This document shows, piece by piece, positions 37,269 through 48,936 of a stretch of DNA of 64,000 nucleotides (position 1 is the stretch's first letter; each line of letters begins with the position of its first letter). Below the pieces are notes generated by a model. That model did not search any database. It saw nothing but the letters and a program-made list of their open reading frames with translations, and was not told where the DNA came from. The DNA lies in the NCBI RefSeq assembly GCF_002849615.1, contig NZ_PDNV01000005.1, positions 1 through 64,000 on the forward strand, in the 5' to 3' direction. A program made the translations under genes and the position numbers. The stretch comes from Pollutimonas nitritireducens. Lineage in GTDB: Bacteria; Pseudomonadota; Gammaproteobacteria; Burkholderiales; Burkholderiaceae_B.

Positions 37269-38060
37269 ATGCATGCAGGGACGTTTCGTTCTACCGCTCT
37301 GACAATTTCGTACCGGAAACGCACATCTCGTTATCTGGTCATTGCCGCCGTGGTTGCGACGACCATTCTGGCCGGATGCGCGTCTCGCAGTACCAAGGCA
37401 CCCGTTACCGATATGTCGGCGGGTCCGGTGACCCCGACAACGGGCGGTACTTACGTCGTGCGCCCCGGCGATACCTTGTACAAGATTGCCCAGGCCAATG
37501 GTATGGAACTGGCAACGCTTACGCGCCTGAATAACATTACCGATCCCAGCCAATTGAGGGTTGGGCAGGTATTGCGCCTGGACGCTTCAGGTCCGGCGCC
37601 GGCACCCAGCACCAACACAGGCGTCGCCAAGCCTATACCAGTCACGCCAGTTGCGCCCGCCGAACCCGTGGCGACGCAACGGGCCAGTGATGCAACGGTC
37701 ATCAGTTGGGGGTGGCCGGCCTCTGGAAAAATCATCCAGAGCTTCAACGCGAACACGAAAGGCATCGATATCGCGGGAGCGGTAGGCGAATCCGTGCATG
37801 CGGCCGCTGATGGAAAGGTCATGTATGCCGGCAACGGCGTGCGCGGGCTTGGTAATCTGGTCCTTCTTGGTCACTCCAATGGTTTCATCACGGCCTATGC
37901 TCACAACCAATCCTTGCTGGTCAAAACCGGAGAGCAGATCAAGAAAGGGTCCAAGATCGCCGCAATTGGCCAGACCGACACCACTTCGCCGCGTTTGCAT
38001 TTCGAAATCCGTCGCCGCGGCACTCCAGTCGATCCCATGGCCTACCTACCCCCTCGATGA
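37269..38060 (+). CDS. nlpD: NlpD-like lipoprotein (LysM and degenerate M23)
   Basis: 263 residues. Lipobox LAGC follows a membrane-spanning signal that begins unusually far in (about residue 25). One LysM domain (YVVRPGDTLYKIAQANGMELATLTRLN, ending at about 104). The C-terminal LytM domain lacks the catalytic metal ligands: the first His position reads TKGIDIAG and the HxH reads RLHFEIR, so it is an amidase activator, as in E. coli NlpD. It overlaps the exonuclease gene by 4 bp; rpoS, which often follows nlpD, is absent. Confidence 0.92.
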   Translation: MHAGTFRSTALTISYRKRTSRYLVIAAVVATTILAGCASRSTKAPVTDMSAGPVTPTTGGTYVVRPGDTLYKIAQANGMELATLTRLNNITDPSQLRVGQVLRLDASGPAPAPSTNTGVAKPIPVTPVAPAEPVATQRASDATVISWGWPASGKIIQSFNANTKGIDIAGAVGESVHAAADGKVMYAGNGVRGLGNLVLLGHSNGFITAYAHNQSLLVKTGEQIKKGSKIAAIGQTDTTSPRLHFEIRRRGTPVDPMAYLPPR

Positions 38061-38851
38061 TTCCCTCACTCGTCTTCGATCTTGAAACAATACCCGACGC
38101 AGCTGGTCTGCGTCGGTTGAATCCGCACTGGGACGCGGACCTTACCGATACGCAGGTCATTGAAATGGCGCTGGCAGCCAGGCGCGAGTCGCATGGCACC
38201 GATTTCCTGCCTTTGCATCTGCACAAGGTTGCCGTTATAGGGTGTGTGTTCCGTGACGACCACGGCTTTCGCGTGAAAACCCTGGGCAAGGCCGATGACA
38301 CTGAAGGTGTCCTGCTTGCGGGCTTTTTCAAGACAATAGAACGCTATACGCCGCGCCTCATCAGCTGGAACGGTTCAGGCTTCGATCTTCCCGTTTTGCA
38401 TTACCGCAGCCTTATAAACTCCGTGCCGGCGCCCCGTTATTGGGACATGGGCGAAGACGACCGCGACTTCAAATACAACAACTACATCAGCCGCTACCAT
38501 AGCCGGCACGTTGACTTAATGGATGTCCTGGCCAAATATAATGGGCGCGCTAATGCGCCCCTGGACGACCTGGCCAAGCTCTGCGGATTTCCCGGTAAAC
38601 TGGGTATGGATGGCAGTCAGGTCTGGCAGGCCTGGGCCAATGGCAAGGCCGATGAAGTGCGCGCCTACTGCGAAACAGACGTGGTGAACACATGGCTGGT
38701 GTACTGTCGTTTTCGATTCCTGAAGGGCGAACTCGACCGCGAATCCTACGACGCTGAAGTGCATCTGGTGCGCGACACGCTGCAAGCCAGTGATGCCGTT
38801 CACTGGAAGGAATACCTGGATGCCTGGGGCACGATTCCAAAAGGCGCATAG
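38057..38851 (+). CDS. Predicted 3'-5' exonuclease, PolB-like (DEDD)
   Basis: 264 residues, start overlapping the nlpD stop. DEDD residues: LVFDLETIPD at the N-terminus, SWNGSGFDLPVLHYRSL, HVDLMDVLAKY, and EVRAYCETDVVNTWLVYCR. Family of predicted PolB-like exonucleases found in proteobacteria beside rlmD. Function in the cell is not known. About 80 bp before the converging APH/AAA fusion gene. Confidence 0.88.
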   Translation: MIPSLVFDLETIPDAAGLRRLNPHWDADLTDTQVIEMALAARRESHGTDFLPLHLHKVAVIGCVFRDDHGFRVKTLGKADDTEGVLLAGFFKTIERYTPRLISWNGSGFDLPVLHYRSLINSVPAPRYWDMGEDDRDFKYNNYISRYHSRHVDLMDVLAKYNGRANAPLDDLAKLCGFPGKLGMDGSQVWQAWANGKADEVRAYCETDVVNTWLVYCRFRFLKGELDRESYDAEVHLVRDTLQASDAVHWKEYLDAWGTIPKGA

Positions 38852-38929
38852 ACCAGCATAAGCACTGAGCTGTTTCCCGCGCGCGATGATGCGGCCCCTG
38901 CGTGGTGCGCAGCATTACAACTTAAGCCG

Positions 38930-40462
38930 CTAATCGGGTGCGAGCAGCCCAAGCACTTTTTCTGCCGTTGCCTGGGAGGTGCCACCAGCTGGAACGACCG
39001 TCCATTCAACCGCGTCTGGTTGCTGCTGCAACTGGGCCAACACCACAGCTCTGCCTGCATCGGAGGCGTCGCCACGACGCGACTCCACGCGAGCGATAAG
39101 CGTGTCTGCTTGTACCTCCAGCCATATCCCCATGAAGGGCACGCCGGCCTGCTCGGCGCACTGCTGCACACGCAGACGTTCTTCCTGCTTTGAAAACACA
39201 CCATCGGCCATAGCCGAGTAGCCATTGGTCAGGATTCGTGTTGTCTGCTTATACAGTGCGTCATAAACCCGGGCCGATGATTCCTTGGTATAGCTGCTTG
39301 GCGGGAGGCGCGTTTCCGATGACACACCGGCCATGCGCTTGCGGATTCGGTCGGTCGACAAGATGCGCGCGCCAGGTGCAGCGCCCGCGAAGTGTGCAAT
39401 GGCCGCAGCCACGGTAGACTTGCCCGAGCCGCTTAGTCCGCCTATGGCATACATGCGTACTGATGCTGGTTGCAGCAGCTGCATGGCCAATGCCAAATAA
39501 GCCTGGGCCTGCGCAATAATTTCTTTTCGTTGCTGCGCATTGGGCAAGGCGGCCTGGGTCGCCAGCACCTGTGCCCGTATGGATGCGCGCAGCGCCATAA
39601 AAAATGGCAGCAAGGGCAGGCCGTCAACCTCATCGGCTTCGTCCATGTAGCGGTTCATGACCCAGTTTGCCTCGGCAGGCAAACCGGCGTGCCACAAATC
39701 CATCAACAAAAATGCCAGGTCGTACAGGACGTCGATTACGGCGAGTGAATCATTGAACTCAATGCAGTCGAACACAGTTGGCTTGCCTTCGAAAAGGCAA
39801 ATATTGCGCAAGTGCAAGTCGCCGTGACAATGGCGTATGCGGCCGCCTGCTGCGCGCTTATCCAGCAGCCTGGCATGCTGATGCAGGTGGGTGCGCAATG
39901 CAGCCCGAAGCTGGCGAACGGCTTCCTGGCCAAGCACCGACGCCATGTTTTCGTTCTGTTCATTCAGACGTAACACGGCCTCGATGGCGGCTGCGCCCGA
40001 GCAAACGATATGAACCTGAGCGTTTTCATGAAAGGACGCAATATAGCGGGCCAGCGTCGTAAGCATACTGAGTTCGAGGCCGCCCTCAGCCGCAAGCCGC
40101 GAAAACAAGGTGCTGTCGTCAAAGCGCTGCATTTCGACCACGGCATCAACCAGTTCGCCTTCACCGCCAAATTGCAACTCGCCGTCAGCACCGCGCGTAA
40201 TACGCCTTACACCCAGATAGAGGGCGGGCGCGGTACGCCGATTTAGCATGACCTCTCGTTCGCAGGCCGTTGCGCGCAACGCTGGTGTTGAAAAATCAAG
40301 ATAGGAAAGCCGAATCGCCCGTTTCACTTTCCACACCCGCGGGCCACGCATGACGATGATGGAGATATGAGTTTCGACGATGCGCACGTCGTTCTGGCTT
40401 ATGTCCTTGCAAGCCGCGCCGCGTAGAAACTCCAGGACGCACTGCTGATCGCCATGCGACAT
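38930..40462 (-). CDS. APH-like kinase fused to AAA/zeta-like ATP-binding domain
   Basis: 510 residues from the ATG at 40462 with an AGGAGG site. The N-terminal half (to about 330) is an aminoglycoside-phosphotransferase-like fold, with the catalytic loop HCHGDLHLRNICLF and FDCIEFNDSLAVIDVLYD. The C-terminal half has P-loop AIGGLSGSGKSTVAAAIA and LSTDRIRKRM. This bifunctional family is widespread in proteobacteria; its substrate is not known and antibiotic resistance should not be assumed. Confidence 0.85.
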   Translation of the reverse strand: MSHGDQQCVLEFLRGAACKDISQNDVRIVETHISIIVMRGPRVWKVKRAIRLSYLDFSTPALRATACEREVMLNRRTAPALYLGVRRITRGADGELQFGGEGELVDAVVEMQRFDDSTLFSRLAAEGGLELSMLTTLARYIASFHENAQVHIVCSGAAAIEAVLRLNEQNENMASVLGQEAVRQLRAALRTHLHQHARLLDKRAAGGRIRHCHGDLHLRNICLFEGKPTVFDCIEFNDSLAVIDVLYDLAFLLMDLWHAGLPAEANWVMNRYMDEADEVDGLPLLPFFMALRASIRAQVLATQAALPNAQQRKEIIAQAQAYLALAMQLLQPASVRMYAIGGLSGSGKSTVAAAIAHFAGAAPGARILSTDRIRKRMAGVSSETRLPPSSYTKESSARVYDALYKQTTRILTNGYSAMADGVFSKQEERLRVQQCAEQAGVPFMGIWLEVQADTLIARVESRRGDASDAGRAVVLAQLQQQPDAVEWTVVPAGGTSQATAEKVLGLLAPD

Positions 40463-40794
40463 CGTTCCTCCTTCCAAAAGGCCGCCGGATTGGGGCCTTA
40501 ATCAAACAATATGCCGATACCATCATGCACATCGGCGACAAAAGCAGTGGCCAGCGTGAACATCACGCCACTGTACTGTATCAGGCTCCATTTGAGCGAG
40601 GCGGTTCAGTTTTCTAGCCGTCCGCACATCGGGCAAATTGGAGCCGATAGGTTAGGGGGCTGCTGTAGCGAGCCAAAAGCTCGGGGCGTCCCTGGCTGAA
40701 GTCGATTGAAAAGGTTTCGTTTTCGATGAAACAGATCGGAAACGACTTCGGTTGCACAATGAGGCCTCCTCACCAAATCAAAAGGAAGCACATC
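40463..40794. other. Intergenic region between the APH/AAA fusion and the Spy-like gene
   Basis: About 330 bp without a convincing gene. The divergent genes must have their promoters here. GTTTC (40714-40718) and GAAAC (40728-40732) form an inverted repeat about 65 bp before the Spy-like start, in an A/T-rich stretch, which might be a regulatory site. I see no clear sigma-70 pair, RNA gene or terminator. Confidence 0.4.
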
Positions 40795-41445
40795 ATGCAA
40801 CGCTCACTATCTTCCGTGTCCATCAAGCTCGCCACCCTGACTGCGGCCCTGGCGCTGGGCGGCGCGGCATTTGCGGCCACCGGTGATTCCACATCAGAGC
40901 CCGTCACCCCGCAAGCAAATTCGACCACGGCCTCGCCTGCAACATCGGAAAAAACGCCTGGCCACCATTACAAGCATGGTCGCCACCACAAGTCCATGCT
41001 CGGCCATCACATGCGCGATTCCGCATTCCTCGTGCCAGGTTATGGACCACTGCACCCCAAGTTTGTTGACTCGTTGGCTCTGACCGATGCTCAGGCCAAA
41101 CTTGTCAAGGAGGCTCAGGATGAGCAGAAAGAGGCTCGTAGCGCGCGTATCGAGGCGATGAAGGCTGGAAGAACCGAGAAACTCGAACAAATCAAAAGCG
41201 GCAAGCTTGACCCCAAGGCGGCGTTGAAACAGACCGAAACGTTGCATGAGCAAGCTGCCAAGGAACGCAGCAAGATCCATGAAAAGTGGCTGGCAGTATG
41301 GGACGCTCTGGACGAAACTCAGCAGGGAAAAATTGCGGCCCACCTGAACGAGCGCGCCGAAAAATTTGCAAGTCACGGCGAGAAGCATGCGGAAAGGCAC
41401 GGCAATCGCGATGCCGAGGCTGATCCTGCGAAGATTGCCTCGTAG
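40795..41445 (+). CDS. Spy/CpxP-like LTXXQ periplasmic protein
   Basis: 216 residues from the ATG at 40795 (AAGGAAG upstream). Signal peptide ends near AAFAA. Then a His-rich stretch ([17 protein letters not shown]) and helical segments with the family motif [11 protein letters not shown] and a [12 protein letters not shown] repeat. Spy-type proteins are periplasmic chaperones induced by envelope stress; the His-rich part could bind metal. Ends 48 bp before the rlmD frame. Confidence 0.82.
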   Translation: MQRSLSSVSIKLATLTAALALGGAAFAATGDSTSEPVTPQANSTTASPATSEKTPGHHYKHGRHHKSMLGHHMRDSAFLVPGYGPLHPKFVDSLALTDAQAKLVKEAQDEQKEARSARIEAMKAGRTEKLEQIKSGKLDPKAALKQTETLHEQAAKERSKIHEKWLAVWDALDETQQGKIAAHLNERAEKFASHGEKHAERHGNRDAEADPAKIAS

Positions 41446-41531
41446 TCGGAACGCAAACACGTATCCTCGCGGCTCGACTTACTGCCGCGAGGATGTCAAA
41501 ATTCGGGGCTGCCTCTTTGGATTCCCGAATA

Positions 41532-42848
41532 ATGACGTTAGAAGTATTTGATATAGAGTCCCTGGACCTCGAGGCCCGCGGTGTCGCGCGTCGCGAGGGT
41601 AAAGTCGTCTTCGTGGACGGTGCGTTGCCTGGCGAGAAGGTTCTTGCCCGTATCGCCAAGCGCAAGGCATCTTTCGATACTGCCCGGCTCGAGCGGGTTA
41701 TCAAGCCATCATCGCAACGCGTCACGCCCGGATGTCCGCACTTTGGCATGTGCGGCGGCTGCGCGATGCAACATCTCGATGCCTCGGCCCAGGTGGCCAT
41801 CAAGCAACGTGTGCTTGAAGACACATTGTGGCACATAGGGCGTGTGCGCCCGGTTGTGGTGTTGCCGCCCATGCACGGTCCGACCTGGGGTTATCGCTAT
41901 CGGGCTCGCCTATCGGTGCGTGCCGTGCGCAAGAAGGGAGTCGTCCTGGTCGGATTCCGTGAGCGCCGCGGCAGTTACGTGGCCGATATCCAGCAATGTC
42001 GAGTATTGCCGGCGCACGTATCGGCCATGCTACTGCCATTGCGCGCGTTGGTAGGTGCATTCGCGCAGCCAGACCGCATTCCCCAGATCGAAGTCGCAGT
42101 CGGAGACAAAACCACGGTATTGTTGCTGCGTCACATGGAAACCCTCGCCGACAACGACATCGCCTTGTTGCGCGAATTCGGGCACAAGCATGATGTCACC
42201 TGGTGGTTGCAGCCCAAGGGACCCGAGACGGTGCACCCGTTGAATCCCGAAGATGCCGACAAGCTGGCTTATACCTTGCCGGAGTTCGGCCTGCGCATGC
42301 CTTATCGTCCCACCGATTTCACCCAAGTAAATCACGCGATCAACCAGGCGTTGATTTCCAAAGCCCTGACGTTGCTCGATGTTCAGCCATCGGACCGTGT
42401 TGCCGATTTGTTTTGCGGGTTGGGCAATTTTACCTTGCCTCTAGCAACCCGGGCGCGTAGCGTGGTTGGCATAGAAGGCAGCGCTGCGCTTACCGAAAGG
42501 GCGCTCCAGGCGGCGCGGGCGCATGGCCTGGAAGGTCGCACCGGATTCGCGACCCTGAATTTATTTGAAGTCGATGCGCAGTGGTTGCGCGATCTGGGTT
42601 ATTTCGACCGGATTCTTATCGATCCGCCTCGTGAGGGCGCAGAAGCCGTGGCACGAGCGCTCGCCGCCCTGGCGTCGGCGGAGCGGCCGAAAAGAATTGT
42701 ATATGTATCCTGTAGCCCGGCCACCCTGGCGCGGGATGCCGGGATACTTGCACATGAGGGTGGCTACACACTGCGCAGTGCCGGCGTTGTCAACATGTTT
42801 CCACATACCGGTCATGTGGAATCGATTGCCGTCTTCGACGCCAGCTGA
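41532..42848 (+). CDS. rlmD: 23S rRNA (uracil(1939)-C5)-methyltransferase RlmD
   Basis: 438 residues from the ATG at 41532; a start at 41493 is possible. N-terminal TRAM domain, Fe-S ligands in [14 protein letters not shown] (residues about 67-80), SAM-binding [16 protein letters not shown], and the catalytic Cys in [12 protein letters not shown] near the end, preceded by [10 protein letters not shown]. Modifies U1939 (E. coli numbering). Tail to tail with argH. Confidence 0.94.
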   Translation: MTLEVFDIESLDLEARGVARREGKVVFVDGALPGEKVLARIAKRKASFDTARLERVIKPSSQRVTPGCPHFGMCGGCAMQHLDASAQVAIKQRVLEDTLWHIGRVRPVVVLPPMHGPTWGYRYRARLSVRAVRKKGVVLVGFRERRGSYVADIQQCRVLPAHVSAMLLPLRALVGAFAQPDRIPQIEVAVGDKTTVLLLRHMETLADNDIALLREFGHKHDVTWWLQPKGPETVHPLNPEDADKLAYTLPEFGLRMPYRPTDFTQVNHAINQALISKALTLLDVQPSDRVADLFCGLGNFTLPLATRARSVVGIEGSAALTERALQAARAHGLEGRTGFATLNLFEVDAQWLRDLGYFDRILIDPPREGAEAVARALAALASAERPKRIVYVSCSPATLARDAGILAHEGGYTLRSAGVVNMFPHTGHVESIAVFDAS

Positions 42849-42853
42849 CGCGA

Positions 42854-44281
42854 TTACTGGCCGGCCGACGTTTCGGCCAGTATGCGCTCTGCTTCCTGCC
42901 TGACGCGTACCGGTGCAGTCCCACCGATATGATTGCGTGCAGCGACTGATCCTTCCAGGGTGAGTACCCCGTAGATATCCTGTTCGATCAGACCGTGGAA
43001 GCCCTGGAGGTCGTTCAAGGGCAGGTCGGCGAGGTCGCAGCCTCGTTGTTCGCATTCACGTACCGCATGGGCAACCGTTTCGTGAGCGTCGCGAAAAGGC
43101 ACGCCTTTCTTGACCAGATAGTCGGCAAGATCCGTGGCGGTGGCAAAACCCTGTAGCGCGGCGGCGCGCATCGCCTCCGCCTTGACCCTGATACCTCCGA
43201 CCATATCGACAAATATTGTCAGGGTGTCGCGGACGGTGTCGGCCGAATCGAACAGGCCTTCCTTGTCTTCCTGATTGTCTTTGTTGTATGCCAGAGGCTG
43301 GCCTTTCATCAGGGTAAGCAAGGCGATGAGATGACCGTTCACGCGACCGGTCTTGCCGCGTGCCAGCTCGGGAACATCAGGGTTCTTCTTCTGGGGCATG
43401 ATGGAACTGCCCGTGCAGAACCGGTCGGCCAGGTCGATGAAGCCGACGCGCGGACTCATCCACAGGACGAGTTCCTCGGAGAAGCGCGAAATGTGCGTCA
43501 TGATAAGCGCGGCGGCCGCGCAGAATTCAATGGCAAAGTCGCGGTCGGATACGGCGTCGAGGGAATTACGGCACACGCTTTCGAAGCCCAGCGTCCGGGC
43601 GACACGTTCACGATCGATCGGGTACGAAGTGCCGGCCAGTGCGGCAGCGCCCAGCGGCAGTCGATTCACGCGTTTGCGGCAATCGGTCAGGCGCTCCGCA
43701 TCGCGGCCGAACATCTCGGCATAGGCCAGAAGGTGGTGGCCGAAAGTGACAGGCTGCGCCACCTGCAAATGTGTAAAGCCGGGCAGGATGGTGTCGGTGT
43801 GCTCGAGGGCCAGCGTGGCCAGTTTTCGGCGCAATTGATGAAGAAGGTCGATGGCAATGTCGATTTCGTTGCGCACCCAAAGCCGGATGTCGGTCGCCAC
43901 CTGATCGTTGCGCGAGCGGCCCGTATGCAGCCGCTTGCCTGCATCGCCGATCAGCTCCACCAGACGTTTCTCGATATTCAGGTGCACGTCTTCAAGGTCT
44001 ATGGACCAGGAGAACCGGCCTGCATTGATCTCTTCCAGGATCAGCGCCATTCCGCGGTCGATGGCGGCCTTGTCTTCCGCGCTGATGATGCCGATGGAGG
44101 CAAGCATGTCGGCGTGCGCCAGCGAACCCTGGATATCGAAATCGGCCATGCGCTGGTCGAAATTGACTGAAGCGGTATAGCGCTTGACGAGGTCGGAGAC
44201 TGGTTCGGAAAAACGGGCTGACCAAGCCTGAGCCTTGTTTGCAAACTGGTTTTGCGGCGGGGAGGAGTTGTTTTTTGACAT
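42854..44281 (-). CDS. argH: Argininosuccinate lyase
   Basis: 475 residues. The fumarase/aspartase-superfamily signature [15 protein letters not shown] lies near residue 290; [13 protein letters not shown] and [20 protein letters not shown] are both present. Last step of arginine synthesis. Divergent from the MscS-type gene; a large antisense frame over this gene is only a shadow. Confidence 0.96.
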   Translation of the reverse strand: MSKNNSSPPQNQFANKAQAWSARFSEPVSDLVKRYTASVNFDQRMADFDIQGSLAHADMLASIGIISAEDKAAIDRGMALILEEINAGRFSWSIDLEDVHLNIEKRLVELIGDAGKRLHTGRSRNDQVATDIRLWVRNEIDIAIDLLHQLRRKLATLALEHTDTILPGFTHLQVAQPVTFGHHLLAYAEMFGRDAERLTDCRKRVNRLPLGAAALAGTSYPIDRERVARTLGFESVCRNSLDAVSDRDFAIEFCAAAALIMTHISRFSEELVLWMSPRVGFIDLADRFCTGSSIMPQKKNPDVPELARGKTGRVNGHLIALLTLMKGQPLAYNKDNQEDKEGLFDSADTVRDTLTIFVDMVGGIRVKAEAMRAAALQGFATATDLADYLVKKGVPFRDAHETVAHAVRECEQRGCDLADLPLNDLQGFHGLIEQDIYGVLTLEGSVAARNHIGGTAPVRVRQEAERILAETSAGQ

Positions 44282-44363
44282 AGTGCGGTGATTATAAGGG
44301 AAGGGCGCCTACGGTATATTAGTGACCTTCCACCTTATCAATGTACGAGGCACGGCCCTGGCG

Positions 44364-45981
<1,618 letters not shown>

Positions 45982-46044
45982 GCATGAATTCGAACAACTA
46001 TTTACCATGCGCCTGCCCGGAGTCGGCGGGCGTCGAGGTCAGCA

Positions 46045-47670
46045 ATGAAGCCATTCAATTGGGATAACCCGTATCGTACCGAGCGCACGCCGCTTTTTGC
46101 CCGCAATGTGGTGTCGACATCGCACCCGCTGGCGGCCCAGGCAGGGCTGCGCATGATGCTCAAGGGTGGCAACGCGGTCGACGCCGCCATCGCGGCTGCG
46201 GCCACCATCGTGCTTGTTGAGCCGGTTTCCTGCGGACTGGGTGGCGACTGCTTCGCAATATTGTGGGACGGCAAGCAATTGCAGGGCTTGAATTCATCCG
46301 GCGTGGCCCCGGCTGCCTGGAATGTCGAGTATTTCAAGCGCAAGCATGGCAGTAATGCACAGGGTTTGGCCAACATGCCCATGCGTGGCTGGGACGCCGT
46401 CACGGTACCCGGTGTCGTTGCCGGATGGGCCGCATTGCATGAGCGTCACGGCAAATTGCCGTTCGAGTCTCTGTTTGAACCAGCCATCGAGATCGCTGAA
46501 CGCGGCTTTTCAGTGTCTCCAGTCGTTCACCGTAAATGGGTTGCCGCGGCAGCCGAGTTGAAGGACCAGCCCGGCTTCGCCGAGGCTTTCATGCCTGAAG
46601 GACGTGCACCATACATCGGTGAACTTTTTTCACTCGCCGACGCCGCGCGAACACTCAAGTTGATCGCGCAAAGCAAGGGGCGGGCATTCTACGAGGGCGA
46701 GCTTGCAGAAAAAATAGCGGCATTCAGCAAGGCTTGCGGCGCAGCCATGACGCTCGAGGATTTGCGCAGCTATCGGCCAGAATGGGTTGAACCGATTTCC
46801 AAGGACTACCGCGGCTACACCCTCAACGAAATACCTCCGAACGGACAGGGAATCGCGGCACAGATGGCGTTGGGCATCCTACAGCATTTCGATGTGGCCG
46901 ATCTGCCGGTCGACTCACTGGAGTCGCAGCATTTACAGATCGAAGCCATGAAGCTGGCATTCGCCGACTTGTATCGCTATACATCTGACCCGCGCAGCAT
47001 GGAAGTCACTCCGGATCAAATGCTGGACGATGCGTATCTGGCCGGTCGTGCGCGCCTTATCGACAGGCAGCGCGCCACACGGTTCGGCCCCGGGCGCCCG
47101 GCGTCGGGTGGTACCATCTATCTGACGGCCGCTGACGAAAGCGGAATGATGGTTTCTTTCATTCAGTCCAATTACATGGGATTCGGTTCTGGCGTCGTTG
47201 TGCCCGGAACCGGGATCAGCCTGCAGAATCGTGGCTATGGATTTTCCATGGATCCTGCGTCGCCCAATGTTGTCGAAGGTGGCAAGCGCCCATTCCACAC
47301 CATCATTCCCGGTTTCCTTACGAAGGACGGCAAGCCGGTGATGAGTTTTGGCGTGATGGGCGGCGACATGCAGCCGCAGGGCCATCTGCAGACCGTAGTC
47401 CGCATGCTTGACTACGGACAGCAGCCACAGGCGGCCTGTTGTGCGCCGCGCTGGAAGTTGAATCGCGACTTCACCCTCGATCTCGAGACAGGAATCAGCG
47501 AGACTGTGGCGCAAGGCTTGCAGGCCAAGGGCCACATCCTCAAGGCAGTGGATGACCCGTATATGGACTTTGGTGCTGGCCAGTTCATCTGCCGTTTGTC
47601 CGATGATCCGGCCCGGGGCTACGTCGCTGCTAGCGACAGCCGCCGCGATGGGCAGGCCGTCGGCTTTTAG
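46045..47670 (+). CDS. Gamma-glutamyltransferase family protein
   Basis: 541 residues without a signal peptide, so likely cytoplasmic. The Ntn-hydrolase nucleophile is Thr357 in GGTIYLTAADESG, which would generate two subunits by autoprocessing. Other motifs: GGNAVDAAIAAA near the N-terminus, SCGLGGDCFAILWDG, and NRGYGFSMDPASPNVVEGGKRPFHTIIP in the small subunit. Family members cleave gamma-glutamyl bonds or act on related compounds. It follows glnB by 64 bp. Confidence 0.88.
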   Translation: MKPFNWDNPYRTERTPLFARNVVSTSHPLAAQAGLRMMLKGGNAVDAAIAAAATIVLVEPVSCGLGGDCFAILWDGKQLQGLNSSGVAPAAWNVEYFKRKHGSNAQGLANMPMRGWDAVTVPGVVAGWAALHERHGKLPFESLFEPAIEIAERGFSVSPVVHRKWVAAAAELKDQPGFAEAFMPEGRAPYIGELFSLADAARTLKLIAQSKGRAFYEGELAEKIAAFSKACGAAMTLEDLRSYRPEWVEPISKDYRGYTLNEIPPNGQGIAAQMALGILQHFDVADLPVDSLESQHLQIEAMKLAFADLYRYTSDPRSMEVTPDQMLDDAYLAGRARLIDRQRATRFGPGRPASGGTIYLTAADESGMMVSFIQSNYMGFGSGVVVPGTGISLQNRGYGFSMDPASPNVVEGGKRPFHTIIPGFLTKDGKPVMSFGVMGGDMQPQGHLQTVVRMLDYGQQPQAACCAPRWKLNRDFTLDLETGISETVAQGLQAKGHILKAVDDPYMDFGAGQFICRLSDDPARGYVAASDSRRDGQAVGF

Positions 47671-47736
47671 TCTATGTACCGGCCCAGTCAGGCCAGTGCC
47701 GATACCCATTTTCTTTGAAAGTAGCAAAGGCGCCCT

Positions 47737-48273
47737 ATGGCATTGCGTGCCACGATTTTCAAGCTGGAATTACATGTGGCCGACCTGGTGCGCGGCTATT
47801 ACGATAGCCATACGCTCACTCTCGCGCGTCATCCTTCCGAGACCGAAGAACGCATGATGCTGCGCGTACTGGCTTATGCCCTGTACGCCAGTGAAGGTCT
47901 GTCTTTTACACGAGGACTCAGCACCACCGACGAACCCTCACTATGGGAAAAAGATCTTACGGGCACCATACTCACCTGGATTGAACTCGGGCACCCGGAC
48001 GAGCGCCGCATACTGCAGGCCAGTGGCAAGTCGGATCGGGTTGTCGTCTTCTGCTACGGCGGACATGCCAGCCACGTTTGGTGGCAGGGCGTCCAGACAA
48101 GTGTGGCAAGGGCTCAGAATCTCAGCGTGATTTCGGTGAGTCCGGCGCAGGTCCAGGCGCTTGCCGGCCTTGCCAGACGAAATATGACATTGCATATCAC
48201 GATCGAGGAAGGCACCGCCCTGGTTTCATGCGCCGACGACAGCGTTGCGGTCGATATAGATGTTTGGCGCTGA
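47737..48273 (+). CDS. yaeQ: YaeQ family protein
   Basis: 178 residues, typical YaeQ length. MALRATIFKLELHVADLVRGYYDSHTLTLARHPSETEERMMLRVLAYALYASE is the conserved N-terminal half, then GHPDERRILQASGKSDRVVVFCYGG. PD-(D/E)XK nuclease-like fold; role unclear. Converges on ubiC. Confidence 0.92.
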   Translation: MALRATIFKLELHVADLVRGYYDSHTLTLARHPSETEERMMLRVLAYALYASEGLSFTRGLSTTDEPSLWEKDLTGTILTWIELGHPDERRILQASGKSDRVVVFCYGGHASHVWWQGVQTSVARAQNLSVISVSPAQVQALAGLARRNMTLHITIEEGTALVSCADDSVAVDIDVWR

Positions 48274-48275
48274 AT

Positions 48276-48326
48276 TGCAGGGCATCTGGGACTTTAGTCC
48301 AGGAAATGGTATGATTCCGCCCTGCA
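48276..48326. repeat. Nested hairpin between yaeQ and ubiC
   Basis: Outer arms TGCAGGGC (48276-48283) and GCCCTGCA (48319-48326) are perfect. Inside, CTGGGACT (48286-48293) pairs with AGTCCAG (48296-48302) with one bulged G. It sits between two convergent genes and could be a bidirectional transcription stop, though neither side has a T tract. Confidence 0.4.
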
Positions 48327-48333
48327 GGGCCGC

Positions 48334-48900
48334 TTAGCTGCTTATCGCGGCCAGGGCCCAGAAATCCGGCAGGAAGCACTCGGCAACCAATAAAGGCTGT
48401 CGCTGACGCCAGAATACCGAACAGCGGGCCATTACGCGGTGCGCCGGAGGGCATTCATCACCCAGCAGGCGCCGAAGCGAACGGTACAAGGGATCCTGAT
48501 GATGCAGGCGACAGACAAAGAATTGCGATCGCGTAATTTGCGTATCGTGATACAACATATCGGCCAACGGACGGGTACGAAGACGTCGCATCCCCTGCCA
48601 TAGGCCGTGGGAAGCATTCAATGGCGTGAAACTACGGGCGAACACGCTTTTCGTGCCGTTGATCGACATGACAATCTCACGTAACCAAACAGGCGCATGC
48701 GGTCGGCGTTTGAGCATCCATGCTTCGCTGGGATGCAGGCCCTGGGCTCGTTCGCGTACGACTTGCAGCTGTACCTGACCGATTTCACGCAGGCCCACGG
48801 TCAGGGCGCCCGGTCGAAATAACCAATACTTTTGTTGCTGACTGAACGATGGCGGCGGTGAAGCAAGCCAGTCGCTTCGATAAGGCGGGAAGAGTTCCAT
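48334..48900 (-). CDS. ubiC: Chorismate lyase UbiC
   Basis: 188 residues. Family features: [52 protein letters not shown], and the C-terminal [11 protein letters not shown] and [12 protein letters not shown]. Removes pyruvate from chorismate to make 4-hydroxybenzoate for ubiquinone. Divergent from the pseudouridine synthase gene. Confidence 0.9.
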   Translation of the reverse strand: MELFPPYRSDWLASPPPSFSQQQKYWLFRPGALTVGLREIGQVQLQVVRERAQGLHPSEAWMLKRRPHAPVWLREIVMSINGTKSVFARSFTPLNASHGLWQGMRRLRTRPLADMLYHDTQITRSQFFVCRLHHQDPLYRSLRRLLGDECPPAHRVMARCSVFWRQRQPLLVAECFLPDFWALAAISS

Positions 48901-48936
48901 AAATCATATTATCGCCAAAGTCATAAAATACTGCTC

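Noticed and set aside
37269-38060. NlpD as an active M23 endopeptidase
   Set aside because: The first His ligand and the first His of HxH are replaced, so the domain cannot bind zinc normally; it is an activator-type LytM.
38930-40462. An aminoglycoside resistance gene
   Set aside because: The fold is APH-like, but the fusion with an AAA domain is a widespread housekeeping-type family with no resistance evidence.
43331-44170. A 279-codon open frame antisense to argH
   Set aside because: It mirrors argH over its length, has no ribosome-binding site or recognisable domain, and argH is unmistakable. Long antisense frames are common in GC-rich genes.
46933-47727. A 264-codon frame antisense to gamma-glutamyltransferase
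   Set aside because: Antisense shadow without any motif.
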